This document shows positions 26,490 through 35,201 of a stretch of DNA of 64,000 bases, piece after piece. Position 1 is the stretch's first letter. Every line of letters starts with the position of its first letter. Origin of the DNA: Candidatus Rhodoferax randersensis. Its GTDB lineage: Bacteria; Pseudomonadota; Gammaproteobacteria; Burkholderiales; Burkholderiaceae_C. A program made the translations under genes and the position numbers. The notes beneath the pieces are model-generated. The model was given only the letters and a program-made list of their open reading frames with translations. It had not been told where the DNA came from and did not search any database. The stretch covers positions 372,001 through 436,000 of the forward strand of contig JADKEH010000002.1 in assembly GCA_016718155.1 (NCBI GenBank), in the 5' to 3' direction.

Positions 26490-27539
26490 ATGGGACTGAT
26501 GGACTTCATCAAGAAACAGTTTATTGACATCATTCAATGGACCGAGAGTTCCGACGGCACGCTGGCCTGGCGCTTCCCCATGGCGGACATGGAGATCCAG
26601 TACGGCGCCTCGCTGACGGTGCGCGAGTCGCAGATGGCGGTGTTCGTCAACGAAGGCAAGATTGCCGACGTGTTTGGACCCGGCACGCACAAGCTCACCA
26701 CCCAGACCATCCCGGTCCTCACCTACCTGAAGAACTGGGACAAACTGTTTGAGTCCCCGTTCAAGAGCGACGTGTATTTTTTCAGCACGCGCCAGCAGGT
26801 CGACCAGAAGTGGGGCACGCCTCAACCCATCACGATTCGCGACAAGGACTTTGGCGCCGTGCGCCTGCGCGCCTTTGGCAACTACAGCTTCCGGGTGGCC
26901 GACCCCAAGCTGTTCCATACCGAGATCTCGGGCACCCGTGACAGTTATGGCGTGGGCGACCTCGATGGCCAGTTGCGCGGCCTGGTGTTGCAGAACATCA
27001 GCAACGCCATTGCCTCCAGTGGCATCCCGTTCCTGGATCTGGCGTCCAACCAACTGGTGTTTGCGAAGGCGTTGACCGAGCAATTGGCGCCGGAGTTTGC
27101 CAAGATCGGCTTGAAGCTTGAAGGCATGACGGTACAAAACGTCTCGCTGCCCGAAGAGCTGCAAAAAATCATGGACCAAAAGATTGGCATGGGCATGGTT
27201 GGCAACGACATGGGCAAGTTCATGCAGTACCAGACTGCGCAGGCGATCCCGAAGTTTGCCGAAGGCGGCGGTGATGGCGGCGGCATTGCCGGCAGCGCCA
27301 TGGGGCTTGGTGCCGGGGTGGCACTGGGCCAGGTGATGGCGCAGAACCTGGCGGCCGGCCTGCAGGGCGGAGTCAACCAGGCCGCCCAGGCAGCCCCAGT
27401 GGCAGCCCCGGCGGCCACCGTCAAACCCGACGACGTGATGGCCACTCTGGAGAAGCTCGGCGAACTCAAGACCAAGGGCATCCTGACGCAGGAAGAGTTC
27501 GACCTCAAGAAGGCAGAGTTGCTCAAGAAGCTGGTCTGA
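26490..27539 (+). CDS. SPFH/band-7 scaffold protein with C-terminal SHOCT domain (YdjI-like)
   Basis: A 349-residue protein. Residues ~20-210 form an SPFH (stomatin/prohibitin/flotillin) domain of the YdjI-like group, starting MGLMDFIKKQFIDIIQWTES. A Gly-rich low-complexity segment (~250-290) follows, and the last ~35 residues (VMATLEKLGELKTKGILTQE, then EFDLKKAELLKKL) are a SHOCT oligomerisation motif. No transmembrane helix is obvious, so it is probably a peripheral membrane scaffold. In Bacillus a homologous SPFH protein links PspA-type stress proteins to the membrane. It heads a cluster with DUF4178, DUF350 and aminopropyltransferase genes. Confidence 0.85.
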   Translation: MGLMDFIKKQFIDIIQWTESSDGTLAWRFPMADMEIQYGASLTVRESQMAVFVNEGKIADVFGPGTHKLTTQTIPVLTYLKNWDKLFESPFKSDVYFFSTRQQVDQKWGTPQPITIRDKDFGAVRLRAFGNYSFRVADPKLFHTEISGTRDSYGVGDLDGQLRGLVLQNISNAIASSGIPFLDLASNQLVFAKALTEQLAPEFAKIGLKLEGMTVQNVSLPEELQKIMDQKIGMGMVGNDMGKFMQYQTAQAIPKFAEGGGDGGGIAGSAMGLGAGVALGQVMAQNLAAGLQGGVNQAAQAAPVAAPAATVKPDDVMATLEKLGELKTKGILTQEEFDLKKAELLKKLV

Positions 27540-27579
27540 CGGTCAGCTCTATCACTAACGTGAGCAAGATCGGCTGACC

Positions 27580-29076
27580 TTGGCGACCGATAACCCTCAG
27601 CGCGCCTACCGGGCACCGTGCCCCGGTTGTGGTGCGCCGGTTGAATTTCGCAGCGCGCAGTCCACGCACGCGGTGTGCGGCTTTTGCCAGAGCACGGTGG
27701 TGCGAAGTGGCGAGAAGCTGGCGCGCGTGGGCAAAATGGCCGAGCTGTTTGACGACCACAGCCCGCTGCAGTTGATGGCCAGCGGCACGTGGAACAAGAA
27801 GTCCTTCACGCTGATTGGTCGCCTTCAATACAAGTATGGCGAGGGAACCTGGACCGAGTGGGTCGCGATCCTGCCCGATGGCAGCAACGCCTATCTGAGC
27901 GAAGACAACGGCGCCTATGTGTTCACCGTGCCGCAGGCGATCCAGCGCACCATGCCGGACGCCTCGGCGTTCAAGGTTGGTGCCACCACGACGCTTAACG
28001 GCAAGTCCTTTAGCGTCGCCTCCAATGCGACGGTCTCGTTGCTTTCGGCGCAAGGGGAGTTGCCGCATTTGCCGGCGCTGGGCACGCCGTTCTCGATGGT
28101 CGAGTTGCGCAGTGCCGAGGGCGAGGTGCTCAGCATCGACTACGGCACCCAGCCTCCCCAACTGGCGATGGGGCGCTCGGTCCAGCTCGAAGACCTGAAG
28201 CTGTCCGGCCTGAAGGACGAGTCCGCCAAAGACGAGAAGGGGCGCCAGTTTGCCTGCCCGAATTGCGGCGCCCAGGTCGAGATCACGCTGGCGCAGAGCA
28301 AGAGCATCACTTGCCGTTCTTGCAGCAGCCTGATCGACCTGTCGCAAGGCATTGGCGGCGAGCTCAAGCACGCGATTCAGGATGAGCCGGTTCAGCCCAT
28401 GATCCCCTTGGGCACGATCGGCCAGCTGCAGGGCACCAATTGGCAGGTGGTGGGTTTCCAGCATCGCATGGGTACCGAGCCGAGCGACCCCGACGAGCAC
28501 TTTGGCTGGGACGAGTACCTGCTGTTCAACCAGAAGCGCGGCTTCATTTTTCTGGTGGACTCAACCGAGGGTTGGAGCGTGGTCAAGCCGACCACCGGCG
28601 CACCGGTGATGGCGTCCAACGGCCAAAGCGCCACCTACCTGGGCACCAAGTACCAGCTCAAGGAAACCTACAACGCCGAAACTAACTACGTAGCGGGCGA
28701 GTTCTATTGGCAGGTCACGCGCGGGCAGAAGACGTCCAACCGGGATTTCGTGGGTGGTAACAACATGTTGTCTCTGGAGCAGACGCCCACCGAAGTCACC
28801 TGGTCCAGTGGCGCCAAGATCGCCAGCGACGAGGTGGCCAAGGCCTTCAAGCTGGAGGGAAAAAAGGACTTGCTCAAACGCAGTGATGCCAAGACGATTT
28901 CCGGGGTGGGCTGCGTCACCATCGTTGTGATCTTGGTGGTTATCCTGTTGTTTCTGGGCTTGATCAGTCGTTGCTCCAGTTGCGATCCGAAGGTCGAGAA
29001 TTGCTCGTCCTCCAGCAGTTCTCGCAGTTCGGGGGGATCATTCGGAGGGTCCTCCGGCGGTGGGGGGCATAAGTGA
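27580..29076 (+). CDS. zinc-ribbon DUF4178 membrane-anchored protein
   Basis: A 498-residue protein, start TTG at 27580 (MATDNPQRAYRAPCPGCGAP). It contains two zinc ribbons: C14-x2-C17 with C33-x2-C36, and a second pair near residue 225 (FACPNCGAQVE with CRSC). Each is followed by a DUF4178 beta-rich domain (FTLIGRLQYKYGEGTWTEW; WQVVGFQHRMGTEPSDPDEH). One transmembrane helix (~443-466, VTIVVILVVILLFLGLIS) precedes a Ser/Gly-rich tail. DUF4178 has no known activity. The 40-bp gap to the SPFH gene suggests a shared transcript. It is probably a membrane-tethered adaptor in an envelope system. Confidence 0.8.
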   Translation: MATDNPQRAYRAPCPGCGAPVEFRSAQSTHAVCGFCQSTVVRSGEKLARVGKMAELFDDHSPLQLMASGTWNKKSFTLIGRLQYKYGEGTWTEWVAILPDGSNAYLSEDNGAYVFTVPQAIQRTMPDASAFKVGATTTLNGKSFSVASNATVSLLSAQGELPHLPALGTPFSMVELRSAEGEVLSIDYGTQPPQLAMGRSVQLEDLKLSGLKDESAKDEKGRQFACPNCGAQVEITLAQSKSITCRSCSSLIDLSQGIGGELKHAIQDEPVQPMIPLGTIGQLQGTNWQVVGFQHRMGTEPSDPDEHFGWDEYLLFNQKRGFIFLVDSTEGWSVVKPTTGAPVMASNGQSATYLGTKYQLKETYNAETNYVAGEFYWQVTRGQKTSNRDFVGGNNMLSLEQTPTEVTWSSGAKIASDEVAKAFKLEGKKDLLKRSDAKTISGVGCVTIVVILVVILLFLGLISRCSSCDPKVENCSSSSSSRSSGGSFGGSSGGGGHK

Positions 29077-29154
29077 GCGTCGGACCGATTGCGGTGCAAC
29101 GCACGGTCGCAGTCGCGACCTTAAGTAAGGTGCTTTTTTCGTAAGGAGATTTCC

Positions 29155-29367
29155 ATGGAATGGATCAAACCGGGTGCCCTGATCGGCTCCGCGCTCTACG
29201 CCCTGATCGGTGTGGGCATTTTTGGGCTGTGTTTTTGGGTTGTCGACAAATTGACACCGTACGACCTGTGGGTCGAAATCGTCGAACGGCAGAACAAGGC
29301 CCTTGGACTGGTCGTGGCAGCCATCTCGCTGGGCATTTGTATCATCGTTGCGGCGGCCATCCACTGA
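29155..29367 (+). CDS. DUF350 family membrane protein
   Basis: A 70-residue protein with two transmembrane helices (~7-28 and ~49-68) linked by a short charged loop (DKLTPYDLWVEIVERQNKAL), the pattern of one DUF350 unit (E. coli YjfL has more). A strong AAGGAG precedes the ATG. DUF350 genes recur beside aminopropyltransferase and DUF4178 genes, as here. The molecular role is unknown. Confidence 0.8.
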   Translation: MEWIKPGALIGSALYALIGVGIFGLCFWVVDKLTPYDLWVEIVERQNKALGLVVAAISLGICIIVAAAIH

Positions 29368-29462
29368 GCTTGCGTGGCGCGTGCGACCTGCCCCCGGCGC
29401 TGGGGCACGGTTCCCTATTCGCGACCGCCGGTGCGGGACCGCGACCCTACTGAAAGCGACTT

Positions 29463-31028
29463 GTGAAGGAGGACAATCTCCCCGACGCCCCGACGCCCCC
29501 CGCCGTTGAAGTGGCCCTGTTGGCCAGTGTCTTCGTGGTGGCCGCCTGCGGCCTGGTGTACGAACTGGCGGCCGGCGCGCTGGCGTCCTACCTGCTCGGC
29601 GACTCCGTCCTGCAGTTCTCCACCGTCATTGGCAGCTACTTGTTTGCCATGGGGCTGGGGTCCTACCTGTCGCGCTTCTTCGAGCGGCAACTGCCGGCGC
29701 ACTTCCTGCGGATAGAACTGTTGGTGGCGCTGGCCGGCGGTGCCTTGCCGGCACTGCTGTTCGTCGCCAACGCCTACTTGCCGGGTTCGTTTCGTTTCCT
29801 GCTCTACGGCCTGGTCTTGCTGGTCGGCACCCTGGTGGGCCTGGAGATCCCCCTGGTCATGCGCATTCTCAAGCGCAACGTGGCCTTGAAAGACCTGGTG
29901 TCGCAGGTGCTGACCTTCGACTACCTGGGCGCGCTGGCGGTGTCCGTGGCCTTTCCGCTGGTGTTGGTGCCGCACCTGGGGCTGATTCGCACCGGCCTGT
30001 TGTTTGGCCTGATGAATGCCCTGGTGGCGTTGTGGGCGCTGTGGCTGTTTCGCCATGAGTTGCGCCAGTTGAGGTCGCACGCCGTGGCGGCCTTTGGCAC
30101 GCTCGCCGTGCTGGCGGCCGGCTTTGTCGGAGCCGACCACATTACCACCTGGGCCGAAGACAAGTTCTACCAGGATCGCGTGGTGTTCACGGCCACCAGT
30201 CCCTACCAGCGCATCGTCGTGACCTATGGCGCGGGTGAGGCCAAGGCGGGTTACCGCTTGTTTCTCAACGGCAACCTGCAGTTTTCGCAGCGCGACGAAT
30301 ACCGTTACCACGAAGCGCTGGTGCACCCGGTCATGTCGGCCTACTCGGCCACCGGCGCCAGCCCGAAGCGAGTCGCCATCCTGGGCGGAGGGGATGGCAT
30401 GGCGGTGCGTGAAGTGCTCAAGTACCCCGGAGTCGAGAGCATCACCCTGGTTGAACTCGACCCGGCCATGACCAGGCTCTTCTCTGAGCATCCGGCGCTG
30501 GCGCCACTCAACGGCGGTTCCCTGAAGTCACCCAAGGTGAAAGTCGTCAACACTGACGCGTTCCAGTGGCTGGAAACCACCCGTGAGACCTTTGATGTGG
30601 TCATCGTCGACTTTCCGGACCCGACCAACTTCTCGATCGGTAAGCTCTACACCAACTCGTTCTATGCCCTGCTCGACCAGCGACTGTCGGCCAGTGGCTA
30701 TGCCGTGATCCAGACCACCTCGCCGCTGGTGGCGCGCAAGAGCTTCTGGACCGTGGTGAGCACCATTGAATCGGTCGGCTTGAGCGCCACGCCCTACCAC
30801 GCGCACGTGCCGAGCTTTGGCGAATGGGGCTTTGTGGTGGCCAGTCGGCGGCCCTACCGTCTACCCACTACCTTGCCCAGCGGCATGCGCTTTCTCACCG
30901 CTGCGGGTTTGCCCTTGCTGTTTGACTTTCCGTTGGACATGGCGCGTGTGCCGACCGAGGTCAACCGTCTGTCCAACCAGGTGCTGGTAACGACCTACGA
31001 GCAGGAATGGGGCAAGGTGCCGCATTGA
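29463..31028 (+). CDS. membrane-embedded polyamine aminopropyltransferase (spermidine-synthase-like)
   Basis: A 521-residue fusion of about seven N-terminal membrane helices (residues ~20-225) with a C-terminal aminopropyltransferase domain. The enzymatic part has the substrate-gate motif NLQFSQRDEYRYHEALVHP, the nucleotide-binding VAILGGGDGMAVREVLKYPG, VELDPAM, and the catalytic-Asp region VIVDFPDPTNFSIGKLYT. It would transfer aminopropyl groups from decarboxylated SAM; SpeD at 52511-52891 could supply this. Start GTG at 29463. The acceptor may be a polyamine or a membrane component; that is not decidable from sequence. It overlaps or abuts the FAD oxidoreductase gene. Confidence 0.87.
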   Translation: MKEDNLPDAPTPPAVEVALLASVFVVAACGLVYELAAGALASYLLGDSVLQFSTVIGSYLFAMGLGSYLSRFFERQLPAHFLRIELLVALAGGALPALLFVANAYLPGSFRFLLYGLVLLVGTLVGLEIPLVMRILKRNVALKDLVSQVLTFDYLGALAVSVAFPLVLVPHLGLIRTGLLFGLMNALVALWALWLFRHELRQLRSHAVAAFGTLAVLAAGFVGADHITTWAEDKFYQDRVVFTATSPYQRIVVTYGAGEAKAGYRLFLNGNLQFSQRDEYRYHEALVHPVMSAYSATGASPKRVAILGGGDGMAVREVLKYPGVESITLVELDPAMTRLFSEHPALAPLNGGSLKSPKVKVVNTDAFQWLETTRETFDVVIVDFPDPTNFSIGKLYTNSFYALLDQRLSASGYAVIQTTSPLVARKSFWTVVSTIESVGLSATPYHAHVPSFGEWGFVVASRRPYRLPTTLPSGMRFLTAAGLPLLFDFPLDMARVPTEVNRLSNQVLVTTYEQEWGKVPH

Positions 31029-32635
31029 TCACGCGGCGTCACTTTGTCGGCGCGACAACACTGCCGCTGTTTGGCTGCCAAGCGTCACGGCCGATTGAAG
31101 GTGGCTTTGTGGGTGCCAACCCTCAGCGCGGGCACTTGCTGCGCGAGCCACAGGTCGCTACCCAGCCAAGCGCCTACCACCAGACCAGAGTGCTGATTGT
31201 GGGCGGGGGCGTGGCCGGTTTGGCCGCCGCGCGGGGGCTGCGGCTGCAAGGCATGCAGGACTTTGCCCTGTTGGAACTGGAGGACACCGCCGGGGGCAAC
31301 AGCCGTGCGGGCAGCGTGGCGGGCATCGCGTGTCCGCTGGGCGCGCACTACCTGCCGGTGCCCAGCGATGACGCGCCCGAAGTGCAGGATCTGCTGGAAG
31401 AACTAGGACTGCGCCGGCGAGTCGCCGGCCGCTGGAGCTATGACGAACGTCACCTCTGCCACGCCCCGCAGGAGCGCTTGTTCTTTGAAGGTGCCTGGCA
31501 GGAGGGGCTGCTGCCGGTGCACGGCGTGGGTGCGCAAACCCTGGCGCAATACCGCAAGTTCGCGCTGCTGGTGGAGCAGGCGCGGGCCAGCGCCAAGTGG
31601 ACCATTCCGGTATCAAAATCACCCGAAAGTGCCGTTCACAGGGCATTGAATGCTATTACTTTCATAGCTTATCTGGAGCAGCATGGCCTGAGCGATCCGC
31701 ACTTGCGCTGGTATCTGGACTACTGCTGCCGTGACGACTACGGGGCTGGCTTGAGTGTGGTGTCGGCCTGGGCCGGCATCCATTACTTTGCCAGCCGCCA
31801 TGGCTTCACGGCGCCCGGCGTCGAGGCAAGCGATCACGAGGGCCTCTTGACCTGGCCCGAGGGCAATGGCTGGTTGACGCAGCGCCTGGCCGCACCGCTA
31901 GGAGAGCGCCTGCGCACGCAGCGGGTGGTGGTTCGGATTGAGTCGGTCAAACACGGCGTCGAGGTAGACGCGCTCGATGTCCAGAGCGGGCGCATCGAGC
32001 GCTGGCAGGCATCGCGTTGCATTGTTGCGTTACCGATCTTTGTGGCGGCCCGCGTGGTGCACGGGGCGCCTGAGGCCCTGCGCCAGCGGGCAAGCCATAT
32101 TCGCTACGCGCCCTGGCTGGTGGCCAACCTGCACATCGACACCGCCCTGCACGACCGGCCCGGACCGGCCCCCAGTTGGGACAACGTGATCCATGGCACG
32201 GCGGGTTTGGGTTACGTGGATGCCCAGCATCAGAGCCTCAGGCCGGTCCCTGGTGCCACCGTGTTGACTTGCTACCGTGCGCTGGGCGACCTGCGCGAAG
32301 GTCGGCGCTACTTGCAAGAACGAACGTGGGCACAGTGGCGCGACGAGATCCTGGCCGAGCTGTCTGGCGCCCACCCCGACTTGCCGGGCAAGACGACACG
32401 CATCGATATCACGCGGTACGGGCACGCCATGGCCATTCCAATCCCCGTGGTGGCGCGCGAGCCGCAACCGGCCAGTCAACCGGCCCGCATGACCGGTGCC
32501 CGGTCGCGCGCAGCCCAAGGGCCCTTGGCGCTGCAGTTCGATAGATTGAGTTTTGCGCACAGCGACTGGGCAGGTTATTCGGTATTTGAGGAAGCGTTCA
32601 CGCTGGGCCACCTGGCCGGTAGCCAGAGCCTCTGA
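31025..32635 (+). CDS. exported FAD-dependent amine-oxidase-like protein
   Basis: A flavoprotein of about 536 residues. The N-terminus from the TTG at 31025 has a twin-arginine-like RRHFVGATTLPLFGC with a lipobox-like cysteine, so it is probably Tat-exported and lipidated; an upstream in-frame ATG at 31007 overlaps the preceding gene. The FAD motif VLIVGGGVAGLAAARGL begins near residue 58, followed by LLELEDTAGGNSR. The fold resembles flavin amine oxidases and protoporphyrinogen oxidase. It directly follows the aminopropyltransferase, so oxidation of an aminopropylated product is plausible. A dispersed repeat lies within the coding region at about 31650. Confidence 0.75.
   Translation: MITRRHFVGATTLPLFGCQASRPIEGGFVGANPQRGHLLREPQVATQPSAYHQTRVLIVGGGVAGLAAARGLRLQGMQDFALLELEDTAGGNSRAGSVAGIACPLGAHYLPVPSDDAPEVQDLLEELGLRRRVAGRWSYDERHLCHAPQERLFFEGAWQEGLLPVHGVGAQTLAQYRKFALLVEQARASAKWTIPVSKSPESAVHRALNAITFIAYLEQHGLSDPHLRWYLDYCCRDDYGAGLSVVSAWAGIHYFASRHGFTAPGVEASDHEGLLTWPEGNGWLTQRLAAPLGERLRTQRVVVRIESVKHGVEVDALDVQSGRIERWQASRCIVALPIFVAARVVHGAPEALRQRASHIRYAPWLVANLHIDTALHDRPGPAPSWDNVIHGTAGLGYVDAQHQSLRPVPGATVLTCYRALGDLREGRRYLQERTWAQWRDEILAELSGAHPDLPGKTTRIDITRYGHAMAIPIPVVAREPQPASQPARMTGARSRAAQGPLALQFDRLSFAHSDWAGYSVFEEAFTLGHLAGSQSL
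31650..31670. repeat. short GCTAxT/xATAGC repeat inside the FAD oxidoreductase gene
   Basis: The sequence ATGCTATTACTTTCATAGCTT belongs to the GCTACTATTT-type repeats found in Comamonadaceae genomes. Here it is in frame and encodes N-A-I-T-F-I-A within the oxidoreductase. Confidence 0.45.
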
Positions 32636-32725
32636 TGCCTTGGGCGCAAGGGCGATTGCAGTCCCAAGGACTACGGACTTACCCTAGGTCGCGAGGCATA
32701 CGTTTTGACCGTTCAGACAAATCCT

Positions 32726-32739
32726 CTGATCCAGATCAA
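32726..32739. promoter_or_regulatory. FNR/ANR-type box upstream of nrdD
   Basis: CTGATCCAGATCAA matches the FNR consensus TTGAT-N4-ATCAA at 9 of 10 informative positions. It lies about 100 bp upstream of the anaerobic ribonucleotide reductase gene, consistent with activation without oxygen. Confidence 0.68.
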
Positions 32740-32773
32740 TGATCTGGGTAAACAAGCGTAACTCCCGTTGTGG

Positions 32774-32789
32774 CCACTACCTGTAGTGG
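32774..32789. promoter_or_regulatory. NrdR box 1
   Basis: CCACTACCTGTAGTGG is a 16-bp sequence with perfectly symmetric 7-bp arms and an ACTAC/GTAGT core like known NrdR boxes. It is paired with a second, weaker box 32 bp downstream, the usual three-helical-turn spacing of NrdR site pairs. Confidence 0.75.
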
Positions 32790-32805
32790 TTTAGCATCCA
32801 TTCCC

Positions 32806-32821
32806 GCACTACCTATGGTGT
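32806..32821. promoter_or_regulatory. NrdR box 2
   Basis: GCACTACCTATGGTGT is an imperfect copy of box 1, starting 32 bp after it and ending 15 bp before the nrdD ATG. Tandem placement suggests cooperative repression by NrdR-dATP. Confidence 0.65.
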
Positions 32822-32836
32822 ACCAGGGGACAGAAG

Positions 32837-34855
32837 ATGAGTTTTGCGATTACCAGTGCCTTCACCCATATCATCAAGCGCGACGGCGGCATCAAGCCGT
32901 TTGACGCCACCAAAATTGCCGACGCGCTGAACCGCGCAGCGCAGGTCACCGCTGAGTTCGATCACGCCGAGGCCAGGCGTCTTACGCAGTACCTGGTGGT
33001 GCCTAAAATCAGGGTGCAGGGCCATGTGACGCCGCACATCGAGCAGATTCAGGACGCGGTCGAAGCCGCTCTGTTTGACGCCGGTTACCCCAAGACCCTG
33101 CGCGCCTACATCGTCTACCGCGAGCAGCACAAGAAGCTGCGCAGCGACCGCAAGACGCTGGTCGACGTTGAGTCCAGCATGAACGAGTACCTGCAGCAGC
33201 TCGATTGGCGCGTCAATGCCAATGCCAACCAAGGCTATTCGCTGGGCGGCCTGATCCTCAATGTCTCGGGCAAGGTGATTGCCAATTACTGGCTCAACCA
33301 CGTGTACCCGCCCGAGGTGGGCGCGGCGCACCGCAGCGCGGCCATCCACATCCACGACCTGGACATGCTGGCCGGATACTGCGCGGGCTGGTCGCTGCGT
33401 ACCCTGCTCAACGAAGGCCTCAATGGTGTGCCGGGCAAGGTGGAGAGTGGCCCGCCCAAGCACATGAGCAGCGCGGTCGGGCAGATCGTCAACTTCCTGG
33501 GCACGCTGCAAAACGAGTGGGCCGGCGCGCAAGCCTTCAGCTCGTTCGACACCTACATGGCGCCCTACATCAAGCAAGACAAGCTTGACTACGACCACGT
33601 GCGCCAGTGTTTGCAGGAGCTGATTTACAACCTGAACGTACCCTCTCGTTGGGGCACCCAGACGCCGTTTACCAACCTCACCTTCGACTGGATCTGCCCC
33701 GAAGACCTGCGCGAACAAGTGCCGGTGATCGGCGGTAAGGAAGTCGACTTCAGCTATGGCGACTGCCAGGTCGAGATGGACATGATCAACCGCGCCTACA
33801 TCGAAGTGATGATGGCCGGTGACGCCAAGGGCCGTGTCTTCACCTTCCCGATTCCCACCTACAACATGACGGAAGACTTCGACTGGTACAGCCCGAACGC
33901 CGAACTGTTGTTTGAGATGACCGCCAAGTACGGCCTGCCCTACTTCCAGAACTTCATCAATTCGGAACTCAAGCCGAACCAGATCCGCTCCATGTGCTGC
34001 CGCCTGCAGCTCGACCTGCGCGAACTGCTCAAGCGCGGCAACGGCCTGTTTGGCTCGGCCGAACAGACCGGTTCATTGGGCGTGGTCACCATCAACTGCG
34101 CGCGCCTGGGCTACTTACACATGGGCGATGAAGCCGCGATGTTGAAAGAGCTCGACACCTTGCTGGAGCTGGGCCGCGACAGCCTGGAGATCAAACGCAA
34201 GGTGATCCAGCGCCACATGGACAACGGCCTGTTCCCCTACACCAAGCGCTACCTGGGCACGCTGCGCAACCACTTCTCCACGCTGGGCGTGAACGGCATC
34301 AACGAGATGATCCGCAACTTCACCCAGGACCGCGAAGACATCAGCACCGAGTGGGGCCACGCCTTTGCGGTGCGCCTGCTCGACCATGTGCGCGCGCGCA
34401 TGCTCGAATTCCAGGACCAGACCGGCCACATGTACAACCTGGAGGCCACACCCGCCGAGGGCACCACCTACCGCTTTGCCAAGGAAGACGCCAAACAGTT
34501 TGCGGACATCCTGCAAGCGGGCACGAAGGAGATGCCTTACTACACCAACTCCAGCCAGTTGCCGGTGGGTTACACCGACGACCCGTTCGAGGCGCTGGAG
34601 ATGCAGGACGACCTGCAGCGCAAATACACCGGCGGCACCGTGCTGCACCTGTACATGACCGAGCCGCTGAGTAGCGCCGAGGCCTGCCGCCAGTTGGTCA
34701 AGCGTTCGTTGTCGCGATTCCGGTTGCCCTACATCACCGTCACGCCCACCTTTTCGATTTGCCCCAAGCACGGCTACCTGGGCGGGCGCCACGATTTTTG
34801 CCCGAAGTGCGACGCCGATCTGATTGCACGCAAGCAATTGGAAGCCGCCCACTGA
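32837..34855 (+). CDS. nrdD: anaerobic (class III) ribonucleoside-triphosphate reductase, catalytic subunit lacking the glycyl-radical segment
   Basis: A 672-residue NrdD. Residues ~1-100 are an ATP-cone regulatory domain (FTHIIKRDGGIKPFDATKIA), followed by the ten-stranded barrel. The C-terminal zinc site is visible as SICPKHGYLGGRHDFCPKC. The protein then stops at IARKQLEAAH, before the glycyl-radical loop that normally ends class III reductases. That loop is encoded by the separate, same-frame gene at 34991-35197. Regulation: FNR-type box and two NrdR boxes upstream. nrdG follows, completing the operon. Confidence 0.93.
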   Translation: MSFAITSAFTHIIKRDGGIKPFDATKIADALNRAAQVTAEFDHAEARRLTQYLVVPKIRVQGHVTPHIEQIQDAVEAALFDAGYPKTLRAYIVYREQHKKLRSDRKTLVDVESSMNEYLQQLDWRVNANANQGYSLGGLILNVSGKVIANYWLNHVYPPEVGAAHRSAAIHIHDLDMLAGYCAGWSLRTLLNEGLNGVPGKVESGPPKHMSSAVGQIVNFLGTLQNEWAGAQAFSSFDTYMAPYIKQDKLDYDHVRQCLQELIYNLNVPSRWGTQTPFTNLTFDWICPEDLREQVPVIGGKEVDFSYGDCQVEMDMINRAYIEVMMAGDAKGRVFTFPIPTYNMTEDFDWYSPNAELLFEMTAKYGLPYFQNFINSELKPNQIRSMCCRLQLDLRELLKRGNGLFGSAEQTGSLGVVTINCARLGYLHMGDEAAMLKELDTLLELGRDSLEIKRKVIQRHMDNGLFPYTKRYLGTLRNHFSTLGVNGINEMIRNFTQDREDISTEWGHAFAVRLLDHVRARMLEFQDQTGHMYNLEATPAEGTTYRFAKEDAKQFADILQAGTKEMPYYTNSSQLPVGYTDDPFEALEMQDDLQRKYTGGTVLHLYMTEPLSSAEACRQLVKRSLSRFRLPYITVTPTFSICPKHGYLGGRHDFCPKCDADLIARKQLEAAH

Positions 34856-34874
34856 CATTGATGCACTCCGATTC

Positions 34875-34958
34875 CCGTCATCGCGAGGCCGAAGGCCGTG
34901 GCGAACCATCGTGGCACGCAAAGGCCGGTGGACTGCCGCGCGGCAATCGCAATGACGA
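34875..34958. repeat. palindromic dispersed repeat (CGTCATCGCGAGG ... CGCAATGACG)
   Basis: It begins CGTCATCGCGAGGCCGAAG and ends CGCGGCAATCGCAATGACG, so the ends are inverted copies of the CGTCATTGCGAG motif that recurs at 55096, 56395 and 61991. It lies between nrdD and the glycyl-radical gene. The spacing between nrdD's stop and the next ATG (135 bp) is a multiple of three. Confidence 0.7.
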
Positions 34959-34990
34959 ACCCCCACCTACAACCAACCAAGGAGACCTCC

Positions 34991-35197
34991 ATGACTGACC
35001 TGAGCGAACAACAATTCCTGACCCCCTTAGCAACGCCCGTGGTGTTGCGTGACGACGAGCGCCAGCGCTGCGAAGTGTGGACCCGTGTCATGGGCTACCA
35101 CCGCCCGATGGCGTCCTTCAACACCGGCAAGAAGGGCGAGTTCCATGAACGCACCTATTTCACCGAGCGCAGCTGCCAGGCCAGTCTGACCGCCTGA
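34991..35197 (+). CDS. stand-alone glycyl-radical domain of class III ribonucleotide reductase
   Basis: A 68-residue protein whose residues ~28-60 (CEVWTRVMGYHRPMASFNTG, then KKGEFHERTYF) match the C-terminal glycyl-radical loop of NrdD; the Gly in RVMGYHRP is the radical residue. AAGGAG lies 6 bp before the ATG, so it is translated on its own. It is followed 4 bp later by nrdG, the activase that would generate the radical. NrdD (32837-34855) lacks this segment, so the active enzyme must be assembled from two chains, much as YfiD repairs pyruvate formate-lyase. Confidence 0.85.
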   Translation: MTDLSEQQFLTPLATPVVLRDDERQRCEVWTRVMGYHRPMASFNTGKKGEFHERTYFTERSCQASLTA

Positions 35198-35201
35198 GCC
35201 G

